A DNA stretch of 64,000 nucleotides. Source: Helianthus annuus. Its lineage: Eukaryota; Streptophyta; Magnoliopsida; Asterales; Asteraceae. The number at the start of each line of letters is the position of its first letter. Position 1 is the stretch's first letter. The notes under the pieces were generated by a model. It searched no databases. It was not told where the DNA came from and saw only the letters and a program-made list of their open reading frames with translations. Location: positions 140,183,807-140,247,806 of the forward strand of contig NC_035449.2 in NCBI RefSeq assembly GCF_002127325.2, written 5' to 3'. Of the stretch, positions 45,892 through 57,273 are shown in pieces. Position numbers and translations under genes: made by a program.

Positions 45892-46265
45892 TCCCCGGCA
45901 ACGGCGCCATTTTGATCGATGTCGTAAGGTCGGTCAAAAATATAAGTGAAATGTCCTATTTACCTTTTACTAGTAAAGGGCAAGTAGGGTGTCGAATCCA
46001 CAGGAAATCAGTGGAAAGTATGAAAGCTCGTTGTTTATGACTATTATCTAAATTTAAACCTAATTGCTTTTTGCAGTTTGTGAGAGTAATTATAAAAACG
46101 AATATAAATTAAAGTTGTAAACAATTGTGAGAAAATGGACCAATCTCTAGGTTTTCAGGTTATGCAGAAAATCGGTTTACTTAGTTACTACCAGTTGGAA
46201 ATCACATAGAGATGATTAAAAGGGTAAGATTGACATGAACAAAGTATGTTTAATTAAAATCCCTT
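45892..46265 (-). mobile_element. Relic of a second Athila/Tat-type LTR with tRNA-Asp primer site
   Basis: 45892-45909 reads on the minus strand as TGGCGCCGTTGCCGGGGA, the same primer site as the nested Athila. It is followed two bases on by a TGAT start and LTR-like text (GGTGTCGAATCCACAGG). The sequence beyond does not align closely with 41899-43569. No matching internal region is seen on the lower-coordinate side, so this is a fragment. Confidence 0.55.
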
Positions 46266-46270
46266 AATTT

Positions 46271-46427
<157 letters not shown>

Positions 46428-46536
46428 CTAATTATTTCTAATTATTTCTCTATTATTTCTAATTATTTCTCTATCATTTCTTTTATCCATAGATTTTGTT
46501 TTAATTTTAGCTTTAATATTGTTTTTTCCTTTTTTA

Positions 46537-46569
<33 letters not shown>

Positions 46570-46570
46570 T

Positions 46571-47821
46571 GAGTAGGAGTTGGGTGGAAAGTGTGTTTTT
46601 CCTAGAAAGTCTAGGAAGCAATAAGAACGCGACACGTGGCATTGAAGGATTTTATCTAAAAGGGCATTTATGTACTTTCACAATCTATTTTTATTTTAGG
46701 AAATTATCTTCAATAACTAACTATCCATAAATTTCGGAATTTTTTGTTTTCGATTTCTGATCTCACTTAATATCAATCATTCCTTCGTTTTCTTGCTGGA
46801 ATCTATCAGCATGTTCTTGGTACTGTGTTTTAACAGTTTGTTCTTCGTGATGTGTTTTAACAGCAAGCAGATTCATACAGCTGTGTTTTATTATTCAGAT
46901 TCATACGGTTGTGTTTTAACAGCAAGCAGATTCATACAGTTGTGTTTTAGCATTCAGATTCATACAGCTGTGTTTTAACAACAAGCAGATTCATACAGTT
47001 GTGTTTTAGCATTCAGATTCAAACAGTTGTGTTTTAACAGCAAGGAGATGCATACAATTGTGTTTTAGCATTCAGATTCATACAGATGTGTTTTAACAGC
47101 AAGCAGATTTATACAGTTGTGTTTTAACAGCAAGCAGATGCATACAGTTGTGTTTTAGCATTCAGATTCATACAGTTGTGTTTTAACAGCAAGCAGATGC
47201 ATACAGTTGTGTTTTAGCATTCAGATTCATACAGTTGTGTTTTAACAGCAAGCAGATTCATACATTTGTGTTTTAACAGCAAGCAGATGCATACAGTTGT
47301 GTTTTAGCATTCAGATTCATACAGTTGTGTTTTAACAGCAAGCAGATTAATACGATGTGTTTTCTTGATTTTTTCTTGACGCTGTGTTTTAACAGCAAGC
47401 AGATTAATACGATGTGTTTTCTTGATGTTTCTTGACTCTGTGTTTTAACATGTTCTTGGTGCCCTGCATGATTATTACCTGCGACTACAGGGTCTTTCGA
47501 ACAGCTTTTTGGTAGGGATTAATACCAAACATGATTGTAGTTATTTTTTGTAGGGGTTGGAGTTTCGAATTTGGGTTTGGAGAGAGAGAGGAAAAATCGC
47601 ATGAAATTAGGGATTGGGTTTGACTGACGGTTATCTAATTGATTTAAAACACGATATATTGACAAAATTGCCCCTAGTCTTTTAAAACATTGAATTAAAT
47701 AAACTAAAAAATTACAAGATTGCCATTGACTTCATCTTAACCATTAAACACACTCATTGGATGGCCCAGATCGCTTCCTAGACTTTCTAGGAAAAACACA
47801 CTTTCCGCAGGATCCCTACTC
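46571..47821. mobile_element. Mutator-like non-autonomous TIR element with internal minisatellite
   Basis: TIRs of about 50 bp share GGAAAGTGTGTTTTTCCTAG and AAAGTCTAGGAAGC. They are flanked by an exact 10-bp direct repeat TATATATCAT (46561-46570, 47822-47831). The TIR core (CTAGAAAGTCTAGGAAG) resembles that of 1041-2401. No transposase. The interior is a GTGTTTTAACAGCAAG minisatellite. Confidence 0.8.
46822..47450. repeat. 28-31-bp minisatellite (GTGTTTTAACAGCAAGCAG)
   Basis: Two unit types alternate, GTGTTTTAACAGCAAGCAGA and GTGTTTTAGCATTCAGATTC, each followed by TCATACAGTT. About 20 units, degenerate at both edges. Confidence 0.9.
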
Positions 47822-47831
47822 TATATATCAT

Positions 47832-48486
47832 AATATATTGTTTTTAACTTTTTATAATTTTCAATAAATATTGAAAATTTTCTCTGAGATTGAAATTGTA
47901 ATTATTTTTGGGCATTAACTCTTTTTTTAAATATTTGATGAAGTTATTTATTTTTACATACATGTGATATATATGTTTCGTTTTCATTAATTTCATAGTT
48001 TTTATATGAATCTACTTGTGCGCATGCATAATATACTATATGTTTTTAATATACACATATGTAACCATTTTTGAATATAATACACAGATGTATAAAAGAC
48101 TGTACACATGTGTATAAACTAACAGTTGTGTATCTTATATAACCTGATAGTTAACGAGACTATACACATGTGTATAAACTAACAGTTGTGTATCTTGTAT
48201 CAACTAATAGTTAGCGAGACTATACACATGTGTATAAACTAAAATCTGTATATCTTGTATAAACTAATACTAGCGAGATTTTATGGATTTTTATTGTATT
48301 GTTTAATAAATGCAATTTACAAAAGACGCAAATACCCTTATGTCAATTAATTTAAAGGGAGGTTACAACATTATAATTACAATCTTGTCCTTGTTTAAAA
48401 ATGTTTAGATGATGTAATCCAATGGCCCAGATTAGTTCACACAGTTCACTCTCAACCTAGTGTTCACTCTAGAACCCAACCCTATA
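47832..48486. repeat. Repeat-derived DNA with a 60-bp triplication and a MITE end
   Basis: Three units of 60 bp, each containing ACTATACACATGTGTATAAA, start near 48099, 48159 and 48219. 48395-48486 resembles one terminus of the 55286 MITE (TTCACACAGTTCACTCTC, AGTGTTCACTC) in a longer version. No left partner was identified. Confidence 0.6.
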
Positions 48487-48492
48487 TATATA

Positions 48493-49707
48493 TAGGGTAA
48501 GGTTCATTTGAGAACCACCCTTATTGTGAGAACCTCGAGAACCAATGTGAACACAAAATAAAATCTAAAAAAAAATCAAAAAAGCGCTAAAAAAATTTTC
48601 AATATTTTTTTAACAAAAATCGCTATATTTCGTTACCAAAAAAAACTTTTTTTAGTAACAGTTTTCCATGCACATGCGCGTATGTATCATTACTTCGACA
48701 AATTCCGTAATACGTTATCAGTAATAGACAATTGCACTTTAATTTACAATACCATCCGTAATACACTACTTTTTGCATTATCAATATTCAAAATGCACAT
48801 GTGCATCATTAGGTATAACCATGATATAACATATTTTAGTACAAAAAGTTTGTGATTTTGAATGGAGAAGTAGGCCCATATACATGTTTTTTGGTTAGTT
48901 ATATCTAGTGGTTGATGGTTCGGCTATAGTTGTTACTTTATGATGTAATATGATGATTGAATGGTATAAATGGTGTTGATATACATGTAATAAAGTGAAA
49001 ATATTGGTAATGGTGTTGTATTATGGATGGTAGGAGGTAATAATATTGTATATTGTATTATGGATGGTAGGAGGTAATGGTAGTGTATTATAGATTGTAT
49101 GATAGATGAAAGGGAAAATGTATTCAAAGTAGTGTAGCAAAACACCTTATTTCATGTTGATACACATAGATGCACATGTGCATTTCTAATATTGTTAATG
49201 TAAAAAGTAATGTATTACATATGGTAGTGTAAATGAAAGTGCAATTACCTAATATTTGTAATGAATTACGGAATTTGTCAAAGACATGACAAAAATGCAC
49301 ATGTGCATGTTTGTGTATTATGGATGGAACGATAGATGAAGGAGAAAGTAGTGTACCAACACACCTTATTTCATGTTGATACATATAGATGCACCTGTGC
49401 GTTTCTTATTTTCTTAACGTAAAAAGTAGTGTATTACACATGGTAGTGTAAATGAAAGTGCAATTGTCTAATATTTGTAATGAATTACGGAATTTGTCAA
49501 AGAAATGATACAAATGCACATGTGCATGGATAACTGTGACTCGAAAAAAAAAATTTTGAAATTTTTTTTTAATAAACGAAATATAGCAATTTTCAAAAAA
49601 AAAAAAATTTGATGTTTTTTAGATTTTTTTAGGCATTAGTGTTTGTGTTCGCACTGGTTCTCGCGGTTCTCGCAATAAAAGGTGGTTCCTAACGGATCCT
49701 TCTCCTA
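48493..49707. mobile_element. Long-TIR element inserted in a TA microsatellite
   Basis: Ends TAGGGTAAGG and CCTTCTCCTA, with (TA)n on both sides. Arms of about 320 bp are inverted copies: the left arm has GAGAACCTCGAGAACC, ACAAATTCCGTAATACG and ATGCACATGTGCAT, with mirror images on the right. The right arm segment of about 180 bp is duplicated directly (49129-49307 and 49350-49529, offset 220 bp). Non-coding. Confidence 0.75.
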
Positions 49708-49731
49708 TATATATATATATATATATAGAAA

Positions 49732-49950
49732 AAGTATATTGTACATTACGGCTTAGCATACTTCACGTACGACAACGTGCGTGATTTGTTCTATAACATG
49801 CGTGATTAATGTTTTCTATATGCGTGCTTATTGTGTTTCAACATGCGTGATTTTGGATTTTTGAGTTATAACGTGCGTGATTTTAAAATGAACGTGCGTA
49901 ATTACCCGTCGTACGTGATGCACGTTAAGCCGTGTAATGTATGTTAACCT
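49732..49950. mobile_element. MITE with CGTGCGTGATT repeats
   Basis: About 40-bp TIRs: left ATTGTACATTACGGCTTAGC and TTCACGTACGAC; right the inverted GTCGTACGTGATGCACG and TTAAGCCGTGTAATGTA. Between them lie six degenerate units of AACRTGCGTGATT. It sits in the same TA-rich stretch as its neighbour. Confidence 0.75.
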
Positions 49951-50214
49951 TATTAAAATATTAAAAAATAATTCGAGCCAACCGAGTTGAACCGAACTAA
50001 ACGGACCTTTGATCATACTCGGTTCGTTTCAAACCGAAGCGATCTGAACCGAGCGCTTTTTTCAATCCAGCTGGATCGAACAAGCAAATTCCGAACATTT
50101 TTCGATCGAGCATCGAACGAGTCTTGAGCGTCGAGCAATTTGATCAGCCCTTGATAGTTGTATACTTGTATATGTATATAGGGATAAGCTCAGTAACGAA
50201 TTAGAGGACCAGGA
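49951..50214. other. Intergenic sequence with degenerate CGAACCGA words
   Basis: Repeated words such as GAACCGA, TCGAGC and CGAACGAG suggest a degenerate simple repeat. No gene. Confidence 0.4.
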
Positions 50215-50555
50215 GAACCATATTGCCCTATACGCTTCACGCTTCCTATACTTTAGTGACAGGTGAATCGTATTACCCTATACGCTTCCTATACTTTAGT
50301 GACAGGGGAACCATATTGCCCTATACGCTTTCTATACGACTCCCGGACCTTTTCAGACCTATGGAAATCATATTGCCTCATACGCTTCCTATTGAGGTCA
50401 CTTTTCAGACCTTTTCAGTTCTGAACTACGTGCATGTCAGAACTCAGAAGGTAGGTACATCGTACCAATATGAAGCGTATTACCCAATACGCTTCCTATT
50501 TGTGTCGCATTTAATGTTTCAAACCCTATGGGAAGCGTGTTGGGCTATACGGTTC
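50215..50555. repeat. Array of six degenerate 24-bp hairpins
   Basis: Consensus GAAGCGTATTACCCAATACGCTTC at 50472-50495 is a perfect 10-bp stem with a 4-base loop. Related copies lie at 50215, 50265, 50308, 50364 and 50532, joined by CTATACTTTAGTGACAGG-type linkers. Dispersed rather than strictly tandem spacing. Confidence 0.75.
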
Positions 50556-50599
50556 CTATTGAGGAATGTACAAAAATTTTTGGGGATGTGTAGATACCG

Positions 50600-51094
50600 T
50601 CACCCAAAACCCAAAACGAAACCAAAAAAATACCTAACTAAAGCTCTTTTAATACATGAGTCCAAGCTTAACTAGACTCTCGCAAACTTAAACAAGTTAA
50701 TTATGTATGTATATAAATATAGCATCTTTTCTTTAATGCAATAATAATTATTATGCATATAATTATTACAAAAATAATTTAATAATATATATTACGTAAT
50801 ATATATCATTGTAACTATAATATATATACACACATATAGAAAATAAGTGACAACCAAACAGCTAAGCTATCCAAGAAAATGTTCTTATGAAATGTCAGCA
50901 TCATTATTTTAGTTCCTCTTGAATTCAAGTGATGAACAAAGATCAATCAAATTTCTTCAAAACAATGAGATCTACTAATTAAAAACCATATACATGTATC
51001 TCCAAACCCGATATTCAACAGAGATGGTTCTTATTCACAAAAAATTAATAACATAGAAAAGCTGGTTAGGGGATGTACATGATGATTCCAAGGC
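50600..51094 (-). other. Downstream region of the WRCKW gene
   Basis: AT-rich, probably including the 3' untranslated region of the gene that stops at 51095. Several ATTATT/AATAAT words, none singled out as a poly(A) signal. Confidence 0.4.
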
Positions 51095-54000
51095 CTAACC
51101 TGAGGTTCTTCGGCTCCACCGGCTCGAGCCACTCTTGCGCCGGGGTCTAGCAGCTCTCCTTTTTGTGTTTTTTGGGGTGGTTATTTTGGAAATCGAACGT
51201 ATTTTTGGAGCTGGTTGTTCATTCTGGCTCGAACCTTCAGAAACCGAAACAGGAGCCATGTTTTTCTTTTCTTCATCGATATTTTCTTCAACCTTTACAG
51301 TAGCAGAATCTGTTTGTGGCTTCTTTGCTCTGCGGTTGTATATCAAAATTCCATCCGTACTCTGCATAAATAAAAAACGTTAGGTGACGGGTCAAAACGG
51401 ATTTCGGTCAAGTGAGCAACTTTAGTACCAGTCGGGTCAGATCACGCGTTAGGCCACGTTGACCGAACAGCTTTTGCCCAAAAATTTACTGTTCTATAAA
51501 TAAATATGAGTATAATATAACTCACTCGTTTTCTTGAAGCATCGTGCGGCTGTTCCATGGGTTCGTTTGCATCTTGAACATGAGTTGACTCAGAAGGTGC
51601 ATTTTCAGGTTTGACTTTGACCACATCATCACTCGTATTTAATTTCATTAGCTGAGATGCAAATGTAGCAACTATAGACTGTCCTTTCATGTCGGTTGGA
51701 AAATCCGGTTCCTTCACGGCGCGAGTCAATGGGTTATTAGATTCTTGCAAGATCAAGTCCTCGGTGGATGAGATCCTTCCAGCATTTTCGGTCGTTACAG
51801 TGTCGAGTCGGTTCTTCATTTTGGAGACTTGCGACTGTGAAACTTCAATCTTCCAAAGTATTTGTTCGAAGGAATAACCGTCTCCGAAGTCGAGAGATAA
51901 CAACTCATCGGGGACTCTAAACTCGTTGCACACGTTCTTAGGGGAAGATGGGCCTACAAGCAAATAATTCTTAAGTTTTTATATTTTCAAGTTTCTAAAA
52001 CTTCTAATACTTATTGCTATATTTTTTAAGATTACGTAATATACTAATACATTCGGTTTCAATGCGGGTTCTACAATTTGAGCGGATAACCCCTAATGAC
52101 ATACCGGTTGCATGCCAGAAAACCCGCACCACATGTTTCGGATTTGGGTTTTTTCCCACTAAAATACCCATATTGAATCTCGACTGCAAACCAAACGCTA
52201 CCAAAGATTTTCCCAAAGGTGTATAGTGAAAGATTATTGGTTACCTAGGTTAGTCTCATCATCATCCATTGTTGGACCATGAGCGGGGGACCTGCAAGTA
52301 GCTGCACGTGACACATATTAATCTCCTAACAACCATCAAACGTAGGAGATAAAGTAAAGAGTAAAGTACACGGATGGTCCCTGCGGTTAACCAAATTTTA
52401 GATTTAGTCCCCAACTTTTTTGAAGTACACGGATGGTCCCTCTGGTTTGCACTTTCTAACGCATTTAGTCCCCAACTTTTGCCAAAAGTACATGGATGGT
52501 CCATGTGGTATGCACTTTGTAAAGCATTTCGTCACTAAATGTTGGGGACTACATGTGTTACAAAGTGCAGACTACAGGGACCATCCGTGTACTTTTTGGC
52601 AAAAGTTGGGGACAAAATACGTTACAAAGTGCAAACCGTGTACTATTGAAAAACAAGGGACTAAATCCAAAATTTTGGTCAACCACAGGGACCATCCATG
52701 TACCTTACTCTAACGTAAATGAAAGATGAGTATGTACCAAAATACGAGGATATGTTGTGATGTAACATGTACAATTCAGCGTCTGACTCTTCATGTCTTT
52801 TCCTAATCTTCCTCTTCATCAGTTTTTGTCTTTGCGAATCATGAACAAAAGGCATAGACCTTGCACAACGACCTTCTAACGCAAAGTTTTTGTATTTCAA
52901 CTGTTTTGTTTGATTAAGCTTTTCGATCTCTTCATCATACATGATGGTCATGGACTCGAATTTCCGAAGCTGCAATTCGACCCATTTACAACGCCACATA
53001 ATCGGTTGTACAAACTTCCTCCAATGAGATGTCACCCTTTTCTTCCTGAAAATTCATCATCATATGTTTTAAACTTATTTATTATATTTTCCAAATTCTT
53101 TCAAACTTACGAGTAAACTTCCGTTTTGCTCCCTGTGGTTTGCTCACTTTAACGGTTTTGCCCCAAACCTTTCAAAATAGCCATTTTACTCCCTGATCTA
53201 TGAAACTAATCTCTATTTCACTCCCCGTCTCTAACGCCATCCAATTCAACAGTTAAATCCTGATCACATGCCCCTCACATGAGGGCATTTTAGTCTTTTC
53301 CCATCTAGATATTTTTAACATTTTTTATTGATAAAACAAAAAGGAGATGACCCACCCATTATCTTCTTCTTCATCTTTATTTACACACTCATCACTGTCA
53401 AAATCACTGTCAAAATTAGGGGAAACAAGGGTGTTACATGTTTGGAATCGTAAAATCACTGTCAAAATTGGGGGAAACAAGGGTGCTCTGCTCAGACAAA
53501 TCCTTATCAAATATTGGGGGAAAAACAAGGGCAATGGAGCATGAACGATGGAGAGGTTGTTCAATTGCAGATGGTGTTTGCCACGCGATGGCGGTTTAAG
53601 ATGACGATGGTTGGTGAACAGAGAACAGGGGCATTTGGATTTACAGGGAAGCGTGGGTTTTAGTAGATGAAGACTGATTTATTTTTGGGGAAATGTTGAT
53701 GATGGAGGGGCTGCAATGGCGGCTGGAGTTAGTTGATGCTGGAGTTGGTTGGTGATAGGAGATGCAATGAGTGGTGTATGGTGCCGGTGATCGCGACTCG
53801 GAATGTTGTTGCAGGAGAGATGGTTGCGAGTCAGCTGGATGTTGTTACAGGTAAGATGGTTGCGAGTCGGAATGTGGTTGCGAGTCAGAACCTGTGATCT
53901 TGCAGCTTACGATGTTAATCAATGGTTGCGACTCGAAATGAGAAACCTGCAACTCAAAAAAAAATCAAATGGACTCGGAATTGGTGACTCGGAAACGAAG

Positions 54001-54804
54001 ATGATGTTGAACAGGAGATGATGATTGCCCCTCGAAACTAGTTGTGAAACAGTGTGATCTCGAAGTGAATGATGTTGAATGTTACGGCGGTGAAACGGTG
54101 ATTAAAAGTGGTGCAGATGATGTTGGAGATCGGAGATGGAGGATGTTGATCAGGTGGATAAGATTATAATGTCTGGGGAGTGATTTCGTTTTGGGATATG
54201 AAAATATCGATTTGGGAGAAATGTCTTGGGAAATGGGTGATAAGATTATAATAAGTAGACTTAGGGTTTAAGTGGGATTTTTAAAGACATGGTTGGGAAA
54301 AGACATAAATGCCCCTCACGTGATTTGCACGTGACATGGGTTAACTGCATAAATGGATGAGGTTAAGGGCCGGGGAGCAAAATCATGAAGGCCTTCAAAG
54401 ATCAGGGAGTAAAATGGCTATTTTGAAAGGTTTGGGGCAAAACCGTTAAAGTGAGCAAACCACAGGGAGCAAAACGGAAGTTTACTCTAAACTTATTGAT
54501 TAATAAATAGATTATAGAGACGTTACCTCGAGGGAAACAAGTCACCTGATCCACCTAACGAGCGCATTGGTGCAGCGTCCCCACGTAAATCCGACATAAC
54601 CTCATTGTCACTTTGATATCCGCGAGTTCCATGATCAGAAAATGTGTCACCAAAAGAGCTTGAAGAAGCGGTAGCATCAATAGATTGCGGTTGACCCGAA
54701 CCACCCTCATCGCCATTCTTACAGTTTGCTACGTCAGGTTTCATGTTTTTATCGTTCAGCATTGATGCAAAAGATGGATGACCTTTACTAGTCGAAGCTT
54801 TCAT
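51095..54804 (-). CDS. Plant nuclear-type protein of unknown function with WRCKW motif, five exons
   Basis: Exons 54804-54527, 53045-52738, 52301-52245, 51953-51526 and 51361-51095, all with GT-AG borders and continuous phase, give 445 aa. The TGA upstream of ATG-54804 supports that start. Exon 1 encodes a Ser/acidic N-terminus (ASSSSFGDTFSDHG). Residues 98-114 read TSHWRKFVQPIMWRCKW, followed by VELQLRKFES and KLMKRKIRKRHEESDAE. Exon 4 has a predicted coiled coil (QILWKIEVSQSQVSKMKNRL). The C-terminus is basic (KNTKRRAARPRRKSGSSR), suggesting a nuclear or nucleic-acid-binding protein. I recall plant proteins with the same SSFGDT...SHWR..MWRCKW...KRRKRKR order but no assigned function. An alternative exon 3 acceptor at 52290 would create a stop, so 52301 was chosen. 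Introns 1 and 2 hold Mutator-like elements. Confidence 0.82.
52359..52710. mobile_element. Short Mutator-like TIR element in intron 2
   Basis: TIRs of about 55 bp (GAGTAAAGTACACGGATGG / GAGTAAGGTACATGGATGG), with 9-bp flanks TAAAGTAAA and TAACGTAAA (8 of 9 match). The interior repeats TTTAGTCCCCAACTTTT and its complement. Non-coding. It lies between exons 2 and 3 of the host gene. Confidence 0.8.
53111..54487. mobile_element. Mutator-like TIR element in intron 1
   Basis: TIRs identical over about 90 bp (GAGTAAACTTCCGTTTTGCT at each end), then degenerate. 9-bp flanks CAAACTTAC and TAAACTTAT match at the seven central positions. The interior has duplicated words (GGGGGAAACAAGGGTG, GGTTGCGAGTC) but no transposase. 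The unusually long intron 1 (1481 bp) is almost entirely this element. Confidence 0.85.
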
Positions 54805-56292
54805 TGTGGTTCCATCCGTTATTTTAGGTCCAGAACAGGACCCATGTCATGATATCACACAATCGTTATCATTCTTATTTTAAGAAGGTATTCAGCATTC
54901 TAACAATATGTAAATAAGATTAAGCTCAGTTGAATCAAACCAAGCAAAAATGGAGTATCTAAATTATTCACCTGCATTTTAGAGATTCCAAGTTAGAACA
55001 ACAAATTTGCTATATATTCTGTGGAGCATCTACCAGACAACCTCAGGCGCAGCCGCGCAAGCCGCTTTGCTTTTGACTAGGTAAAGCATGAGGTGTACAA
55101 AAGGCGCAAGCGAGGTGTGAGCCTCTTGTACATGGTGAGTTTTTTGTGCATTGGGAGTTGTACATATAGCTTTTTAGGTTGTACAAGTAGGTAACTTATA
55201 TATTAAATCATATATATAAAGGTTATTCATATATAAATTTAGGATAGGCCATAGACGATACAAAAACCTATAAGATATATATAGAGAGTGAACACTGGTG
55301 TATTTGTGAACTGTGTGAACTAATCCTAACCCTTGATTATCAATGCACTAGTGTAAATCAATGGCCAGGATTTGTTCACTCAGTTCACAAATACACTAGT
55401 GTTCACTCATATATATATAAACACCTTGCACCTCACGTACAAAAAGCAGTGCGCTTTGCGTCTCAGCTTGGGACCCTATTTTAAAACCAACGCATCTACG
55501 GAACGAACATGGGCAGATCTTAGTCAGGCCCGGCCAGCCCCCCTGATTTTTAGCTTCGAAGAGTAAATTTTACCGAAAATTTTATATGTATTGAGCCCCC
55601 CTCCCCCCCCCCCCCAATTTAAAAGTTCAAGATCCGCCACCGGGCAGGAACTTCCTTATTCGATAATCAGTTCGGTTTTCAGTTACGACCGAATAAACCG
55701 AACCAATCACCCCTATGATCTACCTGAAACCCCCAATGACTAGAATTTGCTTAGACACATAATTCTTGAACTGTAATTAGGGTTTCAAAATGCTAAAAAC
55801 CAAAATTAAACTGGTGTTAGTGTAACAAACAAAATTACGTGCAGTAAAACATCGAAAACCACACCAGATTGAGATATTACATATCCCAAAATCCAATTAC
55901 AAAATTAGGGCTTCAAATTAACATAACCTCATCCCAAAATTAGGGCTTTTTACATAAAACAATCAAAATTCTCCTGGTGTAACTGAAAATTAAAATCAAT
56001 AATCGAATTGATATAATCAATCAAACCAACAATTCAATTAACACTTACGGAGTACAAATCTAATAATCTTAATATATATTTTTTTTTATTTACGATGGAA
56101 ATAAAGGATGCAACTTTTTTTACGGATATACTTACTGGGTCTCCGGCGAGAAGCAAAGGGATAAAACGGTGTCGTATGGCGGTGTGGTGGTGGTGGTGGA
56201 ATTTGAAGTAATCGGTTTGTTGGTGAAATGAATTCCTCAAGAAAATCTTGACTGAGGATTTGACGGAGAAGAGGTGGAAATATTCTGTTTTT

Positions 56293-56300
<8 letters not shown>
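54805..56300 (-). promoter_or_regulatory. Upstream region of the WRCKW gene with a candidate leader exon
   Basis: About 56300-56136 on the minus strand is CT-rich, leader-like and ends in a strong donor, CCA|GTAAGT. It could be a non-coding first exon spliced to just upstream of 54804; several AGs (for example at 54974) could accept. No TATA box placed. A 123-bp MITE lies in the putative leader intron. A C-run at 55605 and CGCAAGC/GCTTTGCG words at 55050-55480 remain unexplained. Confidence 0.35.
55286..55408. mobile_element. MITE with GAGTGAACAC termini
   Basis: Near-palindromic 123 bp: left GAGTGAACACTGGTGTATTT, right inverted GAGTGAACACTAGTGTATTT, flanked by TATATA on both sides. The centre reads AATCAATGG. 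Its end sequence is related to 48395-48486. Confidence 0.75.
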
Positions 56301-56327
<27 letters not shown>

Positions 56328-56332
56328 TGTGG
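56287..56332. repeat. Poly-T followed by (GT)n
   Basis: Run of about 27 T, then nine or ten GT dinucleotides. It generates a spurious hydrophobic ORF. Confidence 0.9.
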
Positions 56333-57270
56333 GGTAAGTGTTACTTGCTGCTTACGCCATTGTTTGAAAGTAGAATTTTATTTTAATGAATTTATTACTT
56401 TTCCTAATTTAAAAGATTTTCTTCTAACTAGTATTAAGCCCCTGCATTGCAGCGTTGTTGTAAATTTATGTTAAGTAGTACCAATGTTATACTACTGTTA
56501 GCGACCACCAACACCGGAAAAGCTCGTAAAAACAAATTAAATAAAAACGAAAAAATAACGCAGAGCGAAAAGCAAACATGAAATCTATGAATCACGAATG
56601 CTCGTAGCAGAGAAATTAAACCGAAACGTAAAATATAGAAAAAAATAACTAAGTCAATCCAGTACCAGCGCGTTGGTGGAACTTGTTAAACGGAGAAAAT
56701 TAGATGTGCTGCGACGGGCCAGTTAAACGGGAAAAAATATACGAAAAAAATGTTGAACCCCACACGCGCGTTGTTGTGCATTAACTTACAAAATTTAGAA
56801 CGAATCGAAAAACTTTGAAAAGATGATAAGTATGGTGGACCAAAATTGAAAATTAAAAAAGAGTTGGGATTAAATCGTAAAAGATGAAAAATTTGGGTTA
56901 AAAATAAAAAAACCAAAGGGTCTAAAGTGCAAAATTGAAGTTGTTTATTAATATTAGATAAAGATAAGAATAAAAATAAATGATATCTATATATTAGTTA
57001 TTAATATTAAAAGAATTTATTAAATAATTATAAATAAAATTTATAAGATTGAAGGAGAGATTGACATGTGGCATTATTTGAAGTCTTTTATTATAATTAG
57101 ATTATACATTATACATATTTATACATAACCTTGCCATGAACAGTGTTTTCTATAACTAAATTTTATAACCCAAATCACATGGGACTTTCTCCTGTTGGAT
57201 CCTACACATAACAATTTTAAGCCTTTTGTTTCCTATAAGCATTTCAACATCCCTTGCCCCTTGGTATTTT
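56333..57270. other. AT-rich intergenic DNA, no gene
   Basis: No supported ORF. A 76-aa minus-strand ORF (56686-56916) has no motif and no splice context. Confidence 0.45.
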
Positions 57271-57273
57271 TAA

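Noticed and set aside
49124..49384. 86-aa minus-strand ORF MYQHEIRCVG...
   Set aside because: Falls in the duplicated arm of the TA-targeting element and repeats itself; not a gene.
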